Below are positions 37,677 through 45,848 of a stretch of DNA of 64,000 nt, in pieces; the first letter of the stretch is position 1, and each line of letters opens with the position of its first letter. The stretch is taken from the NCBI RefSeq assembly GCF_900100785.1, contig NZ_FNCP01000007.1:1-64000 (forward strand), in the 5' to 3' direction. A program made the translations under genes and the position numbers. The DNA comes from Desulfosporosinus hippei DSM 8344 (GTDB lineage: Bacteria; Bacillota; Desulfitobacteriia; Desulfitobacteriales; Desulfitobacteriaceae). The notes beneath the pieces were generated by a model. That model had not been told where the DNA came from, did no database searches, and saw nothing but the letters and a program-made list of their open reading frames with translations.

Positions 37677-38705
37677 ATGCGCATGTCAAAGAGGAATTCC
37701 ATCATTTCGATTTTCCTTCTACTAACCTTCAACATTCTATTTATAAGCGGATGTACAATTAAAGTACCTGACCTTTTCCCTGAAGAAATAGCAATATCCG
37801 ACCTGCCAGCTGAAGCGTTATTTATTGACAAAGACTCCATTTATAATCAGACAGTCAGACTTATCGAATCAGCTCAATCATCAATCTATGTAGAGCAGGC
37901 AGTTTTTGATGACCCAAATCTCATCCAACTGCTCATAGCTAAGTCAAGTTCTGGTGTCGATGTACGTATTCTTTTAGATCAGTGGCAAAAGGCCAATCGA
38001 ACTACCTTGGATCAATTGAAAAGCCAAAATGTCTCAGTTCAGTTTTACCCAGCCCAAAAAGGCCAGATTAATCACACTAAATACCTCATTATTGACCATA
38101 GGCGAGCTCTCATCTACGGCCCTACCTGGACTGCTGAAGGCTTTCAAGCACACGATCTTGCGGTTGAATTAAATGGAAGATCTGCATGGAAAGCAGCGAC
38201 ACTGTTTTCGAAAGATTGGGCATTCACTACAACCTTGCCCTTAGATGTCTCAAAAACATCCTCACTTCCAGAAGATAATATTATCTTGGCAACCAATGCT
38301 AACGTCCGGCAGCAACTTCTTGATCATATTTCTTCCAGCACAAAATCCATTTGGATCGAGACTACTGAAGTTACGGAGCCTGACCTTAAGCAAGCATTGA
38401 TAGACGCCGCAGCTAAAGGATGTGACGTACGTCTTATTCTTGATCGTACATTGACTACTAAAACCCCAGTTACTCTGGAGGAATTGTCATTGAGCGGAGT
38501 TAAAATACGTTATTACCCCAGTCAAAGTCAGCTAGGGCTAAACTTAGCACTATTTGATAGTACGGCATTTGTGTTAAGCAGTTCTGGTTGGACACGTTAT
38601 TCCTTTCTTGCTAACCATGAATTTTCTATTACCGTTCCTTCCCCGGTCGCCACTAACAAACTAGTCACTATGTTTAATATGGATTGGGAAAAAAGCTCCG
38701 AGTAG
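37677..38705 (+). CDS. Phospholipase D-like lipoprotein with one intact HKD motif
   Basis: A 342-residue exported protein. The N terminus has a lipobox (LFISGC, Cys about residue 26), so it should be lipid-anchored outside the membrane after Lgt and signal peptidase II. Two PLD-like halves are visible, each with a VDVRILLDQ- or CDVRLILDR-type strand. The first half has the catalytic HTKYLIID with GPTW downstream. In the second half the corresponding position reads GLNLALFD with SSSGW downstream, so His and Lys are missing. Single-HKD family members work as dimers; otherwise activity may be lost. Two in-frame ATGs (37677, 37683) are possible starts. Confidence 0.82.
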   Translation: MRMSKRNSIISIFLLLTFNILFISGCTIKVPDLFPEEIAISDLPAEALFIDKDSIYNQTVRLIESAQSSIYVEQAVFDDPNLIQLLIAKSSSGVDVRILLDQWQKANRTTLDQLKSQNVSVQFYPAQKGQINHTKYLIIDHRRALIYGPTWTAEGFQAHDLAVELNGRSAWKAATLFSKDWAFTTTLPLDVSKTSSLPEDNIILATNANVRQQLLDHISSSTKSIWIETTEVTEPDLKQALIDAAAKGCDVRLILDRTLTTKTPVTLEELSLSGVKIRYYPSQSQLGLNLALFDSTAFVLSSSGWTRYSFLANHEFSITVPSPVATNKLVTMFNMDWEKSSE

Positions 38706-38717
38706 AAATTTCGGGAC

Positions 38718-38764
38718 TAAAAATCTAAGGGCAGGCGCTTCGGCGCCTGCCCTTAGATTTTTTA
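38718..38764. terminator. Bidirectional terminator with TTCG tetraloop
   Basis: AAATCTAAGGGCAGGCGC and GCGCCTGCCCTTAGATTT enclose TTCG, with A- and T-runs outside. It separates the converging PLD-like and histidine phosphatase genes and serves both. Confidence 0.95.
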
Positions 38765-38778
38765 GTTAAGTAACTTAT

Positions 38779-39399
38779 CTACTCTAAACCATCTAAATGT
38801 TGACAATCTCCAATAACTAAGGGGATCCATTGATCTCCTTCAACTTCTAAGATATTAAGTGCAGTATTATGTTGCCATGGTGTTTTAGCCCATTCATGAA
38901 CCTTAAAACCCATTGCTTTGGTCACAATAAGTTTTAAGGTTAATCCATGGGTCACCAGACATACTGTTTCGCCCTGATGTATTTGAATAATCTGCTGTAA
39001 GTAATTCCAGGCTCTGTCCGTCACAAGCTCCATGTTCTCTCCGCCAGGTGTTGTTACCAGATGTGGCTCTGAGTCCCATATCTTAAAGATATCAGGATTC
39101 CTATCCCTTAACTCTTGCCAAATGCAACCTTCCCAATCCCCAAAGGAAAACTCGCGCAAAGCTGGATCCGATAATATTTTTTCAAGTCCAATTCCCTTTC
39201 GAATCTCTTCAGCAGTGTTAATTGCACGAAGAGAATCACTTGTATAAATATGATTAATTCCCTCGTCCTTTAACCTCAGAGCTAAAGATCTCGCTTGAAG
39301 TATTCCTTTTTCAGTGAGGGGAGAATCTAAGCTGCCTTGAACTCGTCCTTCTATGTTCCATAAGGTTTGTCCATGTCGCGTTAGGATTATCCTTGTCAT
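38779..39399 (-). CDS. Histidine phosphatase family protein (PhoE/CobC-like)
   Basis: A 206-residue phosphatase of the phosphoglycerate mutase-like superfamily. The phosphohistidine motif is LTRHGQTLWNIEGRVQG at residues 5-21. The acid loop is LREFSFGDWEG, and the second histidine is in VCLVTHGLTLKL. Members range from broad phosphatases (PhoE) to alpha-ribazole phosphatase (CobC); the sequence alone does not settle it. A cobalamin adenosyltransferase lies 20 kb away, so CobC is not excluded. ATG start after a GGGGTTGTAGTT leader. Confidence 0.88.
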   Translation of the reverse strand: MTRIILTRHGQTLWNIEGRVQGSLDSPLTEKGILQARSLALRLKDEGINHIYTSDSLRAINTAEEIRKGIGLEKILSDPALREFSFGDWEGCIWQELRDRNPDIFKIWDSEPHLVTTPGGENMELVTDRAWNYLQQIIQIHQGETVCLVTHGLTLKLIVTKAMGFKVHEWAKTPWQHNTALNILEVEGDQWIPLVIGDCQHLDGLE

Positions 39400-39469
39400 A
39401 ACTACAACCCCTTATAAGCTTCCAGTATAAATCTCCTGACAAAATAAGTCAGTCTTCAATCTGATATGA

Positions 39470-39686
39470 AAAGGGCAGGGATTATTTCCCTACCCTTCCC
39501 CCAACTTGCCGTAAGACTCCAGGTTTCTGACCCTGCTCTCGCAGGTGGGTGCTTAGTTCGAACTTTCCAACTTCCCTTCCTCAAAGAGGGCTTGTTGTAA
39601 TTATCCGACATTTAGCTCCCTTGTCACATAATAGGATCAAAACCATGGTAGTCTATACGCACCAGCTAGGATATGTACATATTATA
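39470..39686 (-). ncRNA. ssrS: Probable 6S RNA with promoter and terminator
   Basis: A minus-strand RNA unit without a real ORF. The -10 box TATAAT is at 39681-39686, so the RNA begins near 39674. A terminator (AAGGGTAGGGA/TCCCTGCCCTT then TTTT) ends it near 39470. The predicted 5' and 3' halves pair in a long bulged closing helix: CTAGCT with AGTTGG, TGC with GCA, GTA with TAC, AGACT with AGTCT, CCA with TGG and GGTTT with AAACC. Next is an asymmetric internal bubble whose 3' side has a small hairpin CCTGC-GAGA-GCAGG, then a terminal stem. Length near 175-205 nt. This is the 6S design, an open-promoter mimic that binds RNA polymerase. The stretch TAAGCACCCACCT also looks 6S-like. Confidence 0.75.
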
Positions 39687-39726
39687 ACACTACTGGGCAA
39701 AAAAATCTCTAGCAAATCCTTGGAAA

Positions 39727-40194
39727 TTAACGTTTACGTATTTTGTCTTCAACTTCAGCTAGACGATCTTGAAGTAAGGCTATGGCCATCTCTTGATTAC
39801 GAACTCGACGCTTCAGATGATCTACCAGTAACGATAATTCACCTACTTCCTCCGTCATAGATTCGAGTGCTCCTCCATGCCGAGGAATTTCTTCGTCACC
39901 GGAATGACTGATATCTTCGGATACTGTTGGTGCAGTGCTCGGTGGATTTTCCTCAATATCTTGGGTTGCTAATAAATAGCGAAAACGAGCGTATCTTGAA
40001 TTTCGTCCCGACTGAACTTCAATCACTCCGTCTTCAGCCAAAGCCTGAATAGCTCGCTTTAAAGTTACACTTGCCGCTCCAGTTTCTCGTTGAATATCAG
40101 AATATGCTAATTCAAATTCCTTTCCTTGATACATACTAGAAATCTTCTCGAAAAATTCGACAAATTTTCGATGAGTTTTTTCTTTTAATCTCAA
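39727..40194 (-). CDS. HTH and coiled-coil protein of unknown function
   Basis: A protein of about 155 residues. An N-terminal winged-helix-like region contains LAYSDIQRETGAASVTLKRAIQALAEDGVIEVQSG (about residues 28-62), the pattern of a DNA-binding HTH. A low-complexity acidic linker follows, and the C-terminal 50 residues (EEVGELSLLVDHLKRRVRNQ, then LLQDRLAEVEDKI) form a heptad coiled coil suggesting dimerisation. The start is uncertain: a TTG at 40194 follows GGAAGGATGG, whereas a GTG at 40227 lacks a ribosome site. It lies just upstream of the 6S-like RNA on the same strand. Family not recognised. Confidence 0.65.
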   Translation of the reverse strand: MRLKEKTHRKFVEFFEKISSMYQGKEFELAYSDIQRETGAASVTLKRAIQALAEDGVIEVQSGRNSRYARFRYLLATQDIEENPPSTAPTVSEDISHSGDEEIPRHGGALESMTEEVGELSLLVDHLKRRVRNQEMAIALLQDRLAEVEDKIRKR

Positions 40195-40410
40195 TGCAAG
40201 TCCATCCTTCCATAACGAGAGTAACACAACTTAAAAATCATTTTTATTATATCAAATTTATGGAAAAAAGCTATACTGAATATTGTTAATATTTAATTTT
40301 AATTGAACTATTAACTATAATATTTATTTATCACTCTACCTAACTTCCACTTGTACAATTACAAATTAGAAGTAGCCAGATTAATAATTTCTACAATCTA
40401 TTCGGAACAA

Positions 40411-41244
40411 TTATTTATCACCATAAAGTTTTTGGATTACCTCGTCAGACAATCCAAAGGTATGCTCATCTGAGGGAAAAAGGTTTGACTTTACTTCTTC
40501 TCCGTATTGCTTTATTGCTAGTACACTTGCAGCTCTTAGTTCCGCATATTGTTTTACAAATTTAGGAGTAAACCGTTTGAAAAGCCCTAAGATATCATGA
40601 AAGACAAGAACTTGTCCATCACATTCTGCACCGGCGCCAATACCTATAGTCGGTATTTTTAACTCTTGGGAGATTTGTGCAGCAACTTGCCTTGGTATCG
40701 CTTCAAGTACAATCATAAAAGCACCTGCCCGCTCTATTGCCGAACCATCTTCGAGTAGCCGAGTTGCACTTTCCAGGTCACGACCTTGAACTTTAAACCC
40801 GCCTAGCTGTGTGGCTGTCTGAGGGGTCAAACCAATATGTCCAACAACTGGAATTCCAGCACGAGTAAGAGTTTCAACGATTGGTTCGATATCTACTCCT
40901 CCCTCTAGCTTAACAGCATCAGCACCGCCTTCTTTTATTAGACGGCCAGCATTTAGAATCGCTAGGTCTACCGTGGCGTAGCTCATAAAAGGCATATCAG
41001 CAACGACAAAGGTCTGCGGAGCTCCCCTGCGAACTGCTTTAGTATGATGCAGCATTTCTTCCATAGTGACTGGAACAGTCGAATCATACCCTAAAACAAC
41101 CATCCCCAAAGAATCACCCACAAGAATTATATCGACAGCCGCTTCTTCAACCAACTGCGCCGAAGGATAATCATAGGCTGTCAACATACTAATTTTCTCA
41201 CCGATTTCTTTCATTTTTTCAAAATCCGGAATGGTTTTTCTCAT
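40411..41244 (-). CDS. panB: 3-methyl-2-oxobutanoate hydroxymethyltransferase
   Basis: A 277-residue enzyme of pantothenate (CoA) synthesis. It adds a hydroxymethyl group from methylene-tetrahydrofolate to 2-oxoisovalerate, giving ketopantoate. Conserved motifs: SMLTAYDYPSAQLVEEA, ILVGDSLGMVVLGYDST, FVVADMPFMSY, VKLEGG, GHIGLTPQ and TIGIGAGAECDGQVLVFHD. Mg2+-binding acids are in GDSLG and EGG. ATG start after GGGAGGTAAGC. panC and panD are not adjacent, unlike many genomes. Confidence 0.96.
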   Translation of the reverse strand: MRKTIPDFEKMKEIGEKISMLTAYDYPSAQLVEEAAVDIILVGDSLGMVVLGYDSTVPVTMEEMLHHTKAVRRGAPQTFVVADMPFMSYATVDLAILNAGRLIKEGGADAVKLEGGVDIEPIVETLTRAGIPVVGHIGLTPQTATQLGGFKVQGRDLESATRLLEDGSAIERAGAFMIVLEAIPRQVAAQISQELKIPTIGIGAGAECDGQVLVFHDILGLFKRFTPKFVKQYAELRAASVLAIKQYGEEVKSNLFPSDEHTFGLSDEVIQKLYGDK

Positions 41245-41392
41245 AGTGCTTACCTCCCTATATTTATAAATTTGATGTTAAAACAATTTTTCAGTCATAC
41301 CCTGCATGACTCCGGCATAGGTAGTTATTAAATAGCTTTCAATAATCAGGCCTTGCCTCTGTCTAGATATACAAAAGGAGGGATAAAAGCCC

Positions 41393-41764
41393 ATGTCAAA
41401 ATCCTTTCAAATCAGCTTAGTTTTAAAAGGTATTCTTATAGCCTCGATTTTAGCAATGGTATTCTCTCTCGTTTTTGGTATTCTACTCTCCTTCACATCT
41501 CTTCCAGAATCCAATTTGATAATCAACATTATTTTTGGGGCAAGCGTCTTTATTTCAGCCTTTATCACAGCCTACCAAGCAGGCACTAGGGGTTTGTACT
41601 ACGGAATATCTGTTGGAGTGGGATTTATTCTTTTGGTATTGATCATTTCCTCCGTTTTCTGGTCCGACACCCCAGTATGGCTCAAAATAGCTGAGAAGGC
41701 TATTGTGGCACTTCTCACAGGTGGGATTGGTGGAATCATTGGAGTTCTGTTCCCTCAATCGTAG
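41393..41764 (+). CDS. TIGR04086-family membrane protein
   Basis: A 123-residue protein with four hydrophobic helices: about residues 10-32, 39-61, 69-90 and 98-119. The pattern LVLKGILIASILAMVFSLVF, then AGTRGLYYGISVGVGF and a glycine-rich GGIGGIIGVL end matches the TIGR04086/YrzE family of Bacillota. Function unknown. Start ATG after AAAGGAGGG. Divergent from panB and followed by a strong terminator. Confidence 0.75.
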   Translation: MSKSFQISLVLKGILIASILAMVFSLVFGILLSFTSLPESNLIINIIFGASVFISAFITAYQAGTRGLYYGISVGVGFILLVLIISSVFWSDTPVWLKIAEKAIVALLTGGIGGIIGVLFPQS

Positions 41765-41788
41765 TTTACTATTTAAAACTTGTCTTGC

Positions 41789-41827
41789 GAGAAGAGGGAA
41801 ATCTCATAGTGAGATTTCCCTCTTCTC
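41789..41827 (+). terminator. Strong terminator after the TIGR04086 gene
   Basis: GAGAAGAGGGAAATCTC and its exact complement form a 17-bp stem with loop ATAGT, followed by TATTGTTT. Confidence 0.9.
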
Positions 41828-41962
41828 TATTGTTTATAATTTTCTACTTATATTCAAAAATTCCTGCCGGATACCCAGAACAATTTCGCTACTAACTTTT
41901 CATTTTAACCTTAAGGATATACAATTAGTATGTTAAGAATTGTTTGTTTAGGAGGAAAAGCC

Positions 41963-42397
41963 ATGTGCATCGAAAAAACACCTTGGGAACAAGTCATAGA
42001 ATTCCATGGACATACCTGTGCCGAAATAGCTTTAGGCTATAGAGTAGCCCAAATTGCTAATCGAGAATTAGGAGTTTCCGAGATATTCGAGCCACTGATT
42101 AAAGTTACTGCCTATACCCATTCCTGTGCACTCGATGCTTTTCAAATTATAAACCGAGCTACCTATGGGCGAAACTATCTATTTGTTGTAGAACAGAATA
42201 TTCATAGTTATGTTTTTCAGACTAATGATCGTGCTGAAAAGTTACAGATCACCGTAAACTCAGAAATAATTGAGAAAATAACTGAGGATGTAGTATCCTT
42301 AAGCAGCCGTGAACGCCAGGCTAAGACCATAGAAGCGATAAAGATAATTCTTGGGACTGAAGAGGCACAGTTCTGCGAAATAAAACACAAAGCCTAA
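41963..42397 (+). CDS. FmdE-domain protein (short form)
   Basis: A 144-residue protein of the FmdE family, named after subunit E of formylmethanofuran dehydrogenase but found in many anaerobes without methanogenesis. Metal-site residues are in FHGHTCAEIALGYR near residue 10 and in YTHSCALDAFQ near 50. Full-length FmdE proteins often add a C-terminal zinc ribbon; this one stops after the FmdE core, with one Cys near the end. The start is the ATG after AGGAGGAAAAG (an upstream in-frame ATG adds 11 unlikely residues). No molybdopterin gene lies beside it. Function unknown. Confidence 0.8.
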   Translation: MCIEKTPWEQVIEFHGHTCAEIALGYRVAQIANRELGVSEIFEPLIKVTAYTHSCALDAFQIINRATYGRNYLFVVEQNIHSYVFQTNDRAEKLQITVNSEIIEKITEDVVSLSSRERQAKTIEAIKIILGTEEAQFCEIKHKA

Positions 42398-42423
42398 TCC
42401 CAAATAATTTATTTATAATAGAA

Positions 42424-43215
42424 TTAGTCCTTAGGGACTTCCACTTTCTTATCCTTCCATATCCTCCAAGCTAATAGCAGTAGAGCAATAAATACAGCCG
42501 CCATACTACTCCATTGTGCAGCTGTCCAGTTAAACAAAAACCTAGGACTATCTCCTCTCAAGCCTTCCAGGAAAAATCTAGCAAGGTTATACAAAACCAT
42601 ATATAACAAGAATATCATACCTGAAGGCCATTTTCTTAGTTTTAAAATAACAAGCAAGGCAAAAATAATGATGTCAACTTGCCCTTCCCACACTTCGGCA
42701 GGCCAGAGGGGTTGGTCTCCGAAGGTGTCTCGCGCAATCGTGCCAATAGGATAAAGAATCCCAAAATCTCCGCCCGTCGGCCCTCCAAAAGCGTCTCCAT
42801 TCATAAGATTGGCATTTCTGCCAACTGATTGAGCCAATATAAGGCCCGGTGCAGCAATATCTGCTAATTCCCAAAAGGATAGTTTCTTCCGCCAAACATA
42901 GATTCCACCAGCTAATAGCGCTCCGGCAACGCCCCCCTGAATAGATAGCCCTCCATGCCAGATGGCGATGATTTCACTGGGATATTGGCGATAATATCCC
43001 CAGTCGAAAAAAAACACTTGCCAGAAGCGGGCTCCCAAAATACCGGACAGAAGTAAGATCGGCGCTAAATCCATAAATGTGTCTATTAATTCCGGTCGTC
43101 CTTCTGCTTTGGCGAAGTATAGCGTAATCCCTACCCCAATGATGAACGCTAAAGCAAAAATTGTCCCATAAGCCCGAATAGGAAAATCACCAATAAAAAA
43201 CCAATACTGATGCAT
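42424..43215 (-). CDS. lgt: Prolipoprotein diacylglyceryl transferase
   Basis: A 263-residue membrane enzyme that transfers diacylglycerol from phosphatidylglycerol to the lipobox Cys of prolipoproteins, such as the PLD-like lipoprotein in this window. It has about seven hydrophobic helices. Family motifs: FPIRAYGTIFALAF, GARFWQVFFF, WHGGLSIQGGVAGALLAG (His and the glycine-rich loop), and the signature SVGRNANLMNGDAFG in place of the usual GRxxNFxNxExxG. The acidic position is Asp rather than Glu and Phe is Leu, mild departures. A possible regulatory hairpin lies in its leader. Confidence 0.93.
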   Translation of the reverse strand: MHQYWFFIGDFPIRAYGTIFALAFIIGVGITLYFAKAEGRPELIDTFMDLAPILLLSGILGARFWQVFFFDWGYYRQYPSEIIAIWHGGLSIQGGVAGALLAGGIYVWRKKLSFWELADIAAPGLILAQSVGRNANLMNGDAFGGPTGGDFGILYPIGTIARDTFGDQPLWPAEVWEGQVDIIIFALLVILKLRKWPSGMIFLLYMVLYNLARFFLEGLRGDSPRFLFNWTAAQWSSMAAVFIALLLLAWRIWKDKKVEVPKD

Positions 43216-43253
43216 GACTTCCTCCCTATATTTAACCTAATTATTCAAAAGAA

Positions 43254-43298
43254 GAACCTACCCTCACGTAAAAAGTGGGGGTTTAGTTATGAAGGTTC
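43254..43298 (-). promoter_or_regulatory. Nested leader hairpin upstream of lgt
   Basis: In the predicted lgt leader, GAACCT pairs with AGGTTC and, inside, ACCCCCAC pairs with GTGAGGGT with one mismatch. It lies about 40 bases before the ATG and after the promoter, so it is present in the mRNA. Role unknown. Confidence 0.4.
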
Positions 43299-43315
43299 AC
43301 CCTTCTGCGCTTTAT

Positions 43316-43344
43316 ATTATAGCTTGTAGACGGTGTTATCTCAA
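43316..43344 (-). promoter_or_regulatory. lgt promoter
   Basis: On the minus strand TTGAGA, exactly 17 bases, then TATAAT: a near-consensus sigma-A promoter about 100 bases before lgt. Confidence 0.75.
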
Positions 43345-43371
43345 GTTTCACTGTAATAGCTCAAAAGAAAG

Positions 43372-43400
43372 AGACAGACTTATTGTTTTCAAGTCTGTCT
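43372..43400 (-). terminator. Terminator after the 66-residue membrane protein gene
   Basis: AGACAGACTT and AAGTCTGTCT form a 10-bp stem; on the minus strand it is followed by a CTTTCTTTT tract. Confidence 0.85.
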
Positions 43401-43408
43401 TTAAGTAA

Positions 43409-43609
43409 TTACAAACTATTTAGTTTAGTGTAAAAAGGATCATATTTATTGGGATTAGGTATCACCGCATCACGTTCAGCTTTCCCAGCTGGTTTCTGAA
43501 CCCTTTGGAAATAATCTGAATGTTTTTTCTTAGCCGACCCAGCATCAGAATATAATGTAATTACTAAAGCAGCAAATACTATGAGTGCAACTAACCAATA
43601 GAATAACAT
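43409..43609 (-). CDS. Small single-helix membrane protein
   Basis: A 66-residue protein with one N-terminal helix (LVALIVFAALVITLY, residues 6-20) followed by a basic, lysine-rich soluble tail ending NKYDPFYTKLNSL. No family recognised. It starts at an ATG after GGAGGTGTTGTGAA and follows the FtsA-like gene by 49 nt, so it may be co-transcribed with it. A terminator follows its stop codon. Confidence 0.65.
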   Translation of the reverse strand: MLFYWLVALIVFAALVITLYSDAGSAKKKHSDYFQRVQKPAGKAERDAVIPNPNKYDPFYTKLNSL

Positions 43610-43658
43610 TTCACAACACCTCCATACTCATTTTATGTCCTACAGCGATATTGTCAAG

Positions 43659-45803
43659 TTATTTTTCTGCGGTTCTGTCAATTATTAACTTTTTCCAGTT
43701 TGCCTTTAAACGATCACCAGGATGTAAAACTGTTGTAAACTCTGCTGGCTGCCCATTAACCGTTAGGGTTAAAGTTTCACCTGCACGCACTTCATCAGGA
43801 AACTTAACATAGGGCAATAGCTCTGATAGAATCGGTTTTTGTTTGTATCCATTAACTCTTAGCTCCATACCATCTCTAAGCGGCTCAGATTCTGAAACCG
43901 GTTGCCCTTGAGATGTAATAATGATTTCTTGAATAGGATATTCCACTACTTCCCCATTGATGTGGAATATCATTGGCTCGGGCTTAAGCTTTAGATCTCC
44001 CACTGTAAGTTCCCTCAGTCGAGTCTCTATCGAATCTCCATCCTGTATAGGTCTGTTACCTGCTGCCAAGCAATTATTTACCCAAACCTGGCGGTCTAAT
44101 TCAAACCTGCGCAGTTCTCCACTAACCTTTATTTCCAAGGTCTCTTTTCGATTTGAATAACATTTTTTTTGCTTTAGTAAATTATCAAGGTCATCATTAT
44201 TAAGATAGGCTACTTTATATCCATCTAGAATTTGATCTGTTTCACATACTAAATGATCATCAACAAAGATTTGCGGGACATACTTCTCACTTTGCCCATT
44301 CCACAAAATCCATTTTGTATCATATAACGGCAAGACATCTTTAAAACAAATCTGAGCATCTTTTCCGGATTCACCAGGGGTAAAGATAATCTCATCTCGC
44401 ACATTTAAAGATTGATCGAGCTTACTGGGTTTTCCGTTCACGAATAACTGGGCAGGACTTCCCAAGGTTCCCCTTATAACCTGCATTTCGCCATTTAGTT
44501 CAAAGGTCAAGGCTGCTCCCGGCTTCCCTAAAAATGAACGCGGCTGTATTCCAGCAGCTAACAAGGCTTCGGCTACCGTTGCTAATTGCAAAGCAAAAAT
44601 AGGAACTGATGTCCCATTCACTGAGACCGTATAATATTGAAGCCCATTCCCTTCCAAAGCTGCAATTCCAATTCCAATGGGCGTAATGGTTTCCGGCCCC
44701 TTTAAAGTTTTCTCACCACTAATTCCAGCTAATCTGTCCCTAACTTGAATCCCAACTCGATTCTGAGGAATTCCTAAAGTCTCTGACAACAGTTCACTGA
44801 GTAAAGGGGTTAAACTTCCGCCCCCAATAAGGATAATGGCGTGAGGGACACCGTTATTTAACCTTAAAATCTCATTGGAAATATTTTCGGCAAGTTTTAC
44901 AACCACTGGCTTAATAATATCCAAAATGTCGGACTGTCCTACAACGACTCTAGCTCCCAAAAAATCCGTAAAGCTTAGTTGTTTTTTCTTCTGCAAATCA
45001 CGTTTGACCTTTTCTCCAACTTTAAAATCCAACAGATATTGGGTACAGATCTCCTCAGTGACCTCATCCCCGGCCATGGGAACCATCCCATAGGCGAAAA
45101 AGGATCCACTTCGAGTCAGCGCAATATCAGCAGTTCCTGCTCCCACATCGACTAAGGCTAGATTAAGACGTCTCATATTCGGGGGGATAGCTGCCTGACC
45201 AGCTGCAATCGGTTCTAACGTCAGACTCGTCATTTCCAGACCAACTCTTCCCAGCACTGCCACCAAACCATCGACGACGGTCCGAGGTAAGAAAGTCGCA
45301 ATTACCGATACCTTCGCAACTCTCCCCCGCTGTCCGACTAGGTTCGCAATTTCCTCTCCCTCATTCCATCTGGCAATCGTATTATACCCTACACAGTGGT
45401 AGCTTTGTAATTCTTCATTAGCGGAAGACTGGAGCTGACGCAAAGCTTGATGAACAGCTTCAATTTCTAAAGCTAATACTTTTTCTCTCTCCCAGCGCAC
45501 CGGCAAGAGTTCCTTTTGTTCAACTACAGCAACTTCTGTCCTAAGAGCACGACCGGCAGCAGCTACAGCAACCTGTTTCAACTTGGTATCTATCTTTTTT
45601 TCTAAATGTGTTTTAACCTTGTCAACTGCCCTCGCAACTTCATCCACATCATGGACTTGTCCATCATACATGGCACGTTGACGGTGTTCAGTTTGAGCAC
45701 TTGCTAATATCTCATAAGTTTGATCTTCATTCTTTATCATTACAAGTCCCATAACCATTCGGGTTCCAATATCCAGCGCAAAAATCGGTTCCAATTGTTT
45801 CAC
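43659..45803 (-). CDS. FtsA/PilM-like actin-fold ATPase with beta-grasp-like C-terminal modules
   Basis: A 714-residue protein. The first 380 or so residues have the FtsA-type actin fold: phosphate-1 motif IFALDIGTRMVMGLVM, an SHS2-like insert, VDVGAGTADIALTRSG near 215 and the adenosine motif AIILIGGGSLTPLLSELL near 325. Canonical FtsA ends near 420 with an amphipathic FtsZ-membrane tail; here about 300 residues follow with repeated VNGxP-type units (LFVNGKPSKLDQSLNVRDEI, ITSQGQPVSESEPLRDGMEL, LTVNGQPAEFTTVLHPGDRL) resembling ThiS/MoaD beta-grasp folds. FtsZ is not adjacent. It is an FtsA relative, probably not FtsA itself. Confidence 0.8.
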   Translation of the reverse strand: MKQLEPIFALDIGTRMVMGLVMIKNEDQTYEILASAQTEHRQRAMYDGQVHDVDEVARAVDKVKTHLEKKIDTKLKQVAVAAAGRALRTEVAVVEQKELLPVRWEREKVLALEIEAVHQALRQLQSSANEELQSYHCVGYNTIARWNEGEEIANLVGQRGRVAKVSVIATFLPRTVVDGLVAVLGRVGLEMTSLTLEPIAAGQAAIPPNMRRLNLALVDVGAGTADIALTRSGSFFAYGMVPMAGDEVTEEICTQYLLDFKVGEKVKRDLQKKKQLSFTDFLGARVVVGQSDILDIIKPVVVKLAENISNEILRLNNGVPHAIILIGGGSLTPLLSELLSETLGIPQNRVGIQVRDRLAGISGEKTLKGPETITPIGIGIAALEGNGLQYYTVSVNGTSVPIFALQLATVAEALLAAGIQPRSFLGKPGAALTFELNGEMQVIRGTLGSPAQLFVNGKPSKLDQSLNVRDEIIFTPGESGKDAQICFKDVLPLYDTKWILWNGQSEKYVPQIFVDDHLVCETDQILDGYKVAYLNNDDLDNLLKQKKCYSNRKETLEIKVSGELRRFELDRQVWVNNCLAAGNRPIQDGDSIETRLRELTVGDLKLKPEPMIFHINGEVVEYPIQEIIITSQGQPVSESEPLRDGMELRVNGYKQKPILSELLPYVKFPDEVRAGETLTLTVNGQPAEFTTVLHPGDRLKANWKKLIIDRTAEK

Positions 45804-45848
45804 CTCTCTATACGTAAATTCGCCCTTATTAGAGCAAAATCCTGCTCG

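Noticed and set aside
39549-39860. 103-residue frame on the plus strand
   Set aside because: It lies opposite the 6S-like RNA and the HTH gene, has no ribosome site, and its translation is not protein-like.
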